Shown here: one piece after another, positions 62,792 through 64,000 of the stretch
Position numbering within the stretch: the stretch's first letter is position 1
Layout: every line of letters begins with the position of its first letter
NCBI RefSeq assembly: GCF_900188455.1
Contig: NZ_FZOL01000003.1
Span: 186,001-250,000 of the forward strand
DNA length: 64,000 nucleotides
Source of the DNA: Pseudomonas japonica
GTDB taxonomy: Bacteria; Pseudomonadota; Gammaproteobacteria; Pseudomonadales; Pseudomonadaceae
Direction: 5' to 3'
Translations under genes and position numbers: made by a program
Notes under the pieces: model-generated
What the model was told of the DNA's origin: nothing
What the model saw: the letters and a program-made list of their open reading frames with translations, nothing else
Databases searched by the model: none

Positions 62792-62862
62792 CGGCCATGC
62801 CCGCGCGCAGCGCCTGCGAGTCGCTGGCCTGGGCCAGGAAACGCTCGGCGCTGTCGCGGATC
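62792..62862 (-). pseudogene. Remnant of the acyl-CoA dehydrogenase 5' end
   Basis: About 71 bp matching 60122-60192 of the acyl-CoA dehydrogenase gene with only about four differences, in the same orientation. The longest identical block runs from CGCTGGCCTGGGCCAGGAAA to TCGCGGATC. It ends 2 bp before the stop of the next gene. It is too short to code and is a duplication or insertion scar on the far side of the protease gene. Confidence 0.85.
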
Positions 62863-62864
62863 GT

Positions 62865-64000
62865 TCAGAACTGCTTGGTCGGACTCCACTCGACCTCGAC
62901 CACCGGAATGTTTTGCCTCGCCTGGTTCCTGCGCACGCCGTCTAGCTGCCGCTCGAGGCCGGCCGGGTCGTTGCGGTCGAGGTAGCAGCGGGCATGCAAC
63001 TTGGACAGGTCGCGATCGTAGGTCTGCGCGACGAAGCGGCGGAAGAACTCTTCGTTCCAGCGTTGCTGGTCGCCGTAGTGGACGATCCTGGCGCTGTCGG
63101 AAATCCAGCTCTTCTTGATCGGGAACTCGTCCACCACACACCCCATCCAGGACATGGACGACTCGTCGACCGCCGCCGTTGGCGGTTTGGCCTGGGGCGT
63201 TGCTGGCGTCGCTGGCGTAGAGGGCGTCGTCGGCGGCGGCGTTGCCGGCTTCTGCTCGTCGACCCGTGCCTGCTGCTCCGCGGCCGGGCTGGCGGTGCTG
63301 GCTGGCGGCTCCTTGGGTGGCTGGCGCACACCCTGCTGCCGCGCCTGTTCCTGCGCACGCTCCACCGCGGCTTGCCGGGCCAGGGTGTCGAGGGTCTGGT
63401 CGAGGCTCGCCCGGGACTCGGCCGCGCGCTGCGAGGCCACGGCATTGGCACTGGTCAGCACGGTATTGAGCGCGGCCATGTCGTTGAGGAAGCGGGTCGA
63501 GGCTTCGCTGTCGCGCCTGGCCTGCTCGTGCTCGGCCCACATCTTCAGGCGCGCGTCCTTCTCGTTTTCCGTCTCGCGGGTCAGCCGGAACTGCTTCAGC
63601 GGCTGCCAGCTGCCGTCCTTGAGTTCCTGCTGGGAAATGCTGACCACGGTGTCGCTGTTCAGCGTGTAGACGTCCCTGCGTGTCTCGCCGATATGCCGGG
63701 TCATCACGCTGGCGGAGTCCACGGTGTAGGTGGAGGTGCCGGGTTGCAGCAGGTAGCTGTTCTTGATGTTGCTCTCGGTATGGCCGACCAGGATGCTGTC
63801 CTTCAGCAGGGCGTAGTCATCCCCCCAGTGCTGGACATTGTCCGGACCGATCCAGACCTGGATGAGGTTCTTCTCGGGGTAGAAGAACTGGTAGTAGACC
63901 GTCGGGTAGACATTTTCCCTGTTGACCCAGGCAAAGCCCGCCAGCCGGGCGAACGGCCCCCATTGCGCGCCCATGCTGACGTCGCGCAGGCGCACGCGGC
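62865..64000 (-). CDS. Unrecognised protein, C-terminal part (runs off the right edge)
   Basis: An open frame from the right edge to a stop at 62865, at least 378 codons; a GTG at 63995 is possible but the frame stays open beyond it. The visible part begins with a beta-rich region (FFYPEKNLIQVWIGPDNVQHWGDD). A coiled-coil-prone charged stretch of about 100 residues follows, then a Pro/Ala/Thr-rich linker (TPPPTTPSTPATPATPQ), and a C-terminal domain of about 100 residues (DEFPIKKSWISDSARIVHYGDQ..ARCYLDRND). No family is recognised. It lies upstream of the protease gene on the same strand, separated by 257 bp with the acyl-CoA dehydrogenase scar and a lux-box-like site. Confidence 0.7.
   Translation of the reverse strand, partial: RVRLRDVSMGAQWGPFARLAGFAWVNRENVYPTVYYQFFYPEKNLIQVWIGPDNVQHWGDDYALLKDSILVGHTESNIKNSYLLQPGTSTYTVDSASVMTRHIGETRRDVYTLNSDTVVSISQQELKDGSWQPLKQFRLTRETENEKDARLKMWAEHEQARRDSEASTRFLNDMAALNTVLTSANAVASQRAAESRASLDQTLDTLARQAAVERAQEQARQQGVRQPPKEPPASTASPAAEQQARVDEQKPATPPPTTPSTPATPATPQAKPPTAAVDESSMSWMGCVVDEFPIKKSWISDSARIVHYGDQQRWNEEFFRRFVAQTYDRDLSKLHARCYLDRNDPAGLERQLDGVRRNQARQNIPVVEVEWSPTKQF

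Overview
The window looks like a chromosomal segment of a Pseudomonas. It is GC-rich and carries many copies of the Pseudomonas-type REP sequence (GTAGGAGCG..GGCTTGCCCGCGAA). It has a DUF1652 gene, an exaA/exaB/erbR (ethanol oxidation) block and an hbcR-bdhA-type 3-hydroxybutyrate block, both familiar from that genus. No tRNA, rRNA, CRISPR array, integrase or complete insertion sequence was seen.

Layout. (1) 1-11.3 kb: a partial membrane protein, DUF1652, a parvulin, and a minus-strand 3-hydroxybutyrate utilisation unit (acetoacetyl-CoA synthetase, 3-hydroxybutyrate dehydrogenase, GntP-type permease). Its sigma54 activator gene lies upstream, and the intergenic region holds a good sigma54 promoter and GTCTC-N6-GAGAC dyads. 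A yejA-yejB-yejE peptide transporter without its ATPase and a second parvulin follow. (2) 11.4-14.2 kb: two tandem halovibrin-like secreted proteins behind a lux-box-like site. (3) 14.6-16.2 kb: a DAHP synthase gene behind an attenuation leader with a YYFGYWF leader peptide, a terminator and a second aromatic-rich small ORF. (4) 16.2-23.5 kb: the PQQ-dependent ethanol oxidation block: two LuxR-type response regulators, a rhodanese-like protein, a pentapeptide-repeat protein, quinoprotein alcohol dehydrogenase, cytochrome c550, a SoxYZ-like carrier and a zinc metallohydrolase. (5) 23.6-60.3 kb: a catabolic regulon spread over several operons. It contains an RND/MMPL transporter, a LuxR-family regulator, a 3-alpha-hydroxysteroid-dehydrogenase-like SDR and other SDRs. 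It also contains an HsaA/TesA2-like flavin oxygenase, a KshB-like reductase, a FadD3-like CoA ligase, a DUF1302 outer-membrane protein and an OYE-family enzyme. A meta-cleavage-product hydrolase, the hydratase/aldolase/acetaldehyde dehydrogenase trio and a two-subunit acyl-CoA dehydrogenase complete it. The gene set resembles steroid or terpenoid ring degradation, but the extradiol dioxygenase and ring-B hydroxylase are not in the window. (6) Inserted at junctions of this cluster are non-catabolic genes: a 2335-residue Rhs/YD-repeat protein, an RNase T2, an SH3-metallo-beta-lactamase-fold protein, two duplicated two-repeat proteins of unknown function and an M66 (StcE/dictomallein-type) metalloprotease.

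Two regulatory signals tie the window together. A motif TAGTCC-N5-GGACGATG sits about 55-75 bp before the start of most catabolic operons; the LuxR-family protein at 26.3-27.5 kb is a candidate for reading it. A separate dyad, CT-N12-AG with the form CTGAYATTTCTGTCAG, fits the LuxR-type lux/las-rhl box. It precedes the halovibrin-like pair, the Rhs gene, both copies of the unknown duplicated gene and, more weakly, the M66 protease gene. This suggests quorum control of a set of secreted or released factors.

A family of four long palindromic elements (three of about 310-380 bp, one of 132 bp) lies between genes. Their central palindrome shows compensatory changes. One copy appears to have inserted after a local duplication that copied the 3' end of the SnoaL-like gene together with its neighbour. 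Functions are assigned by reading motifs and from memory of families; no database search was run.
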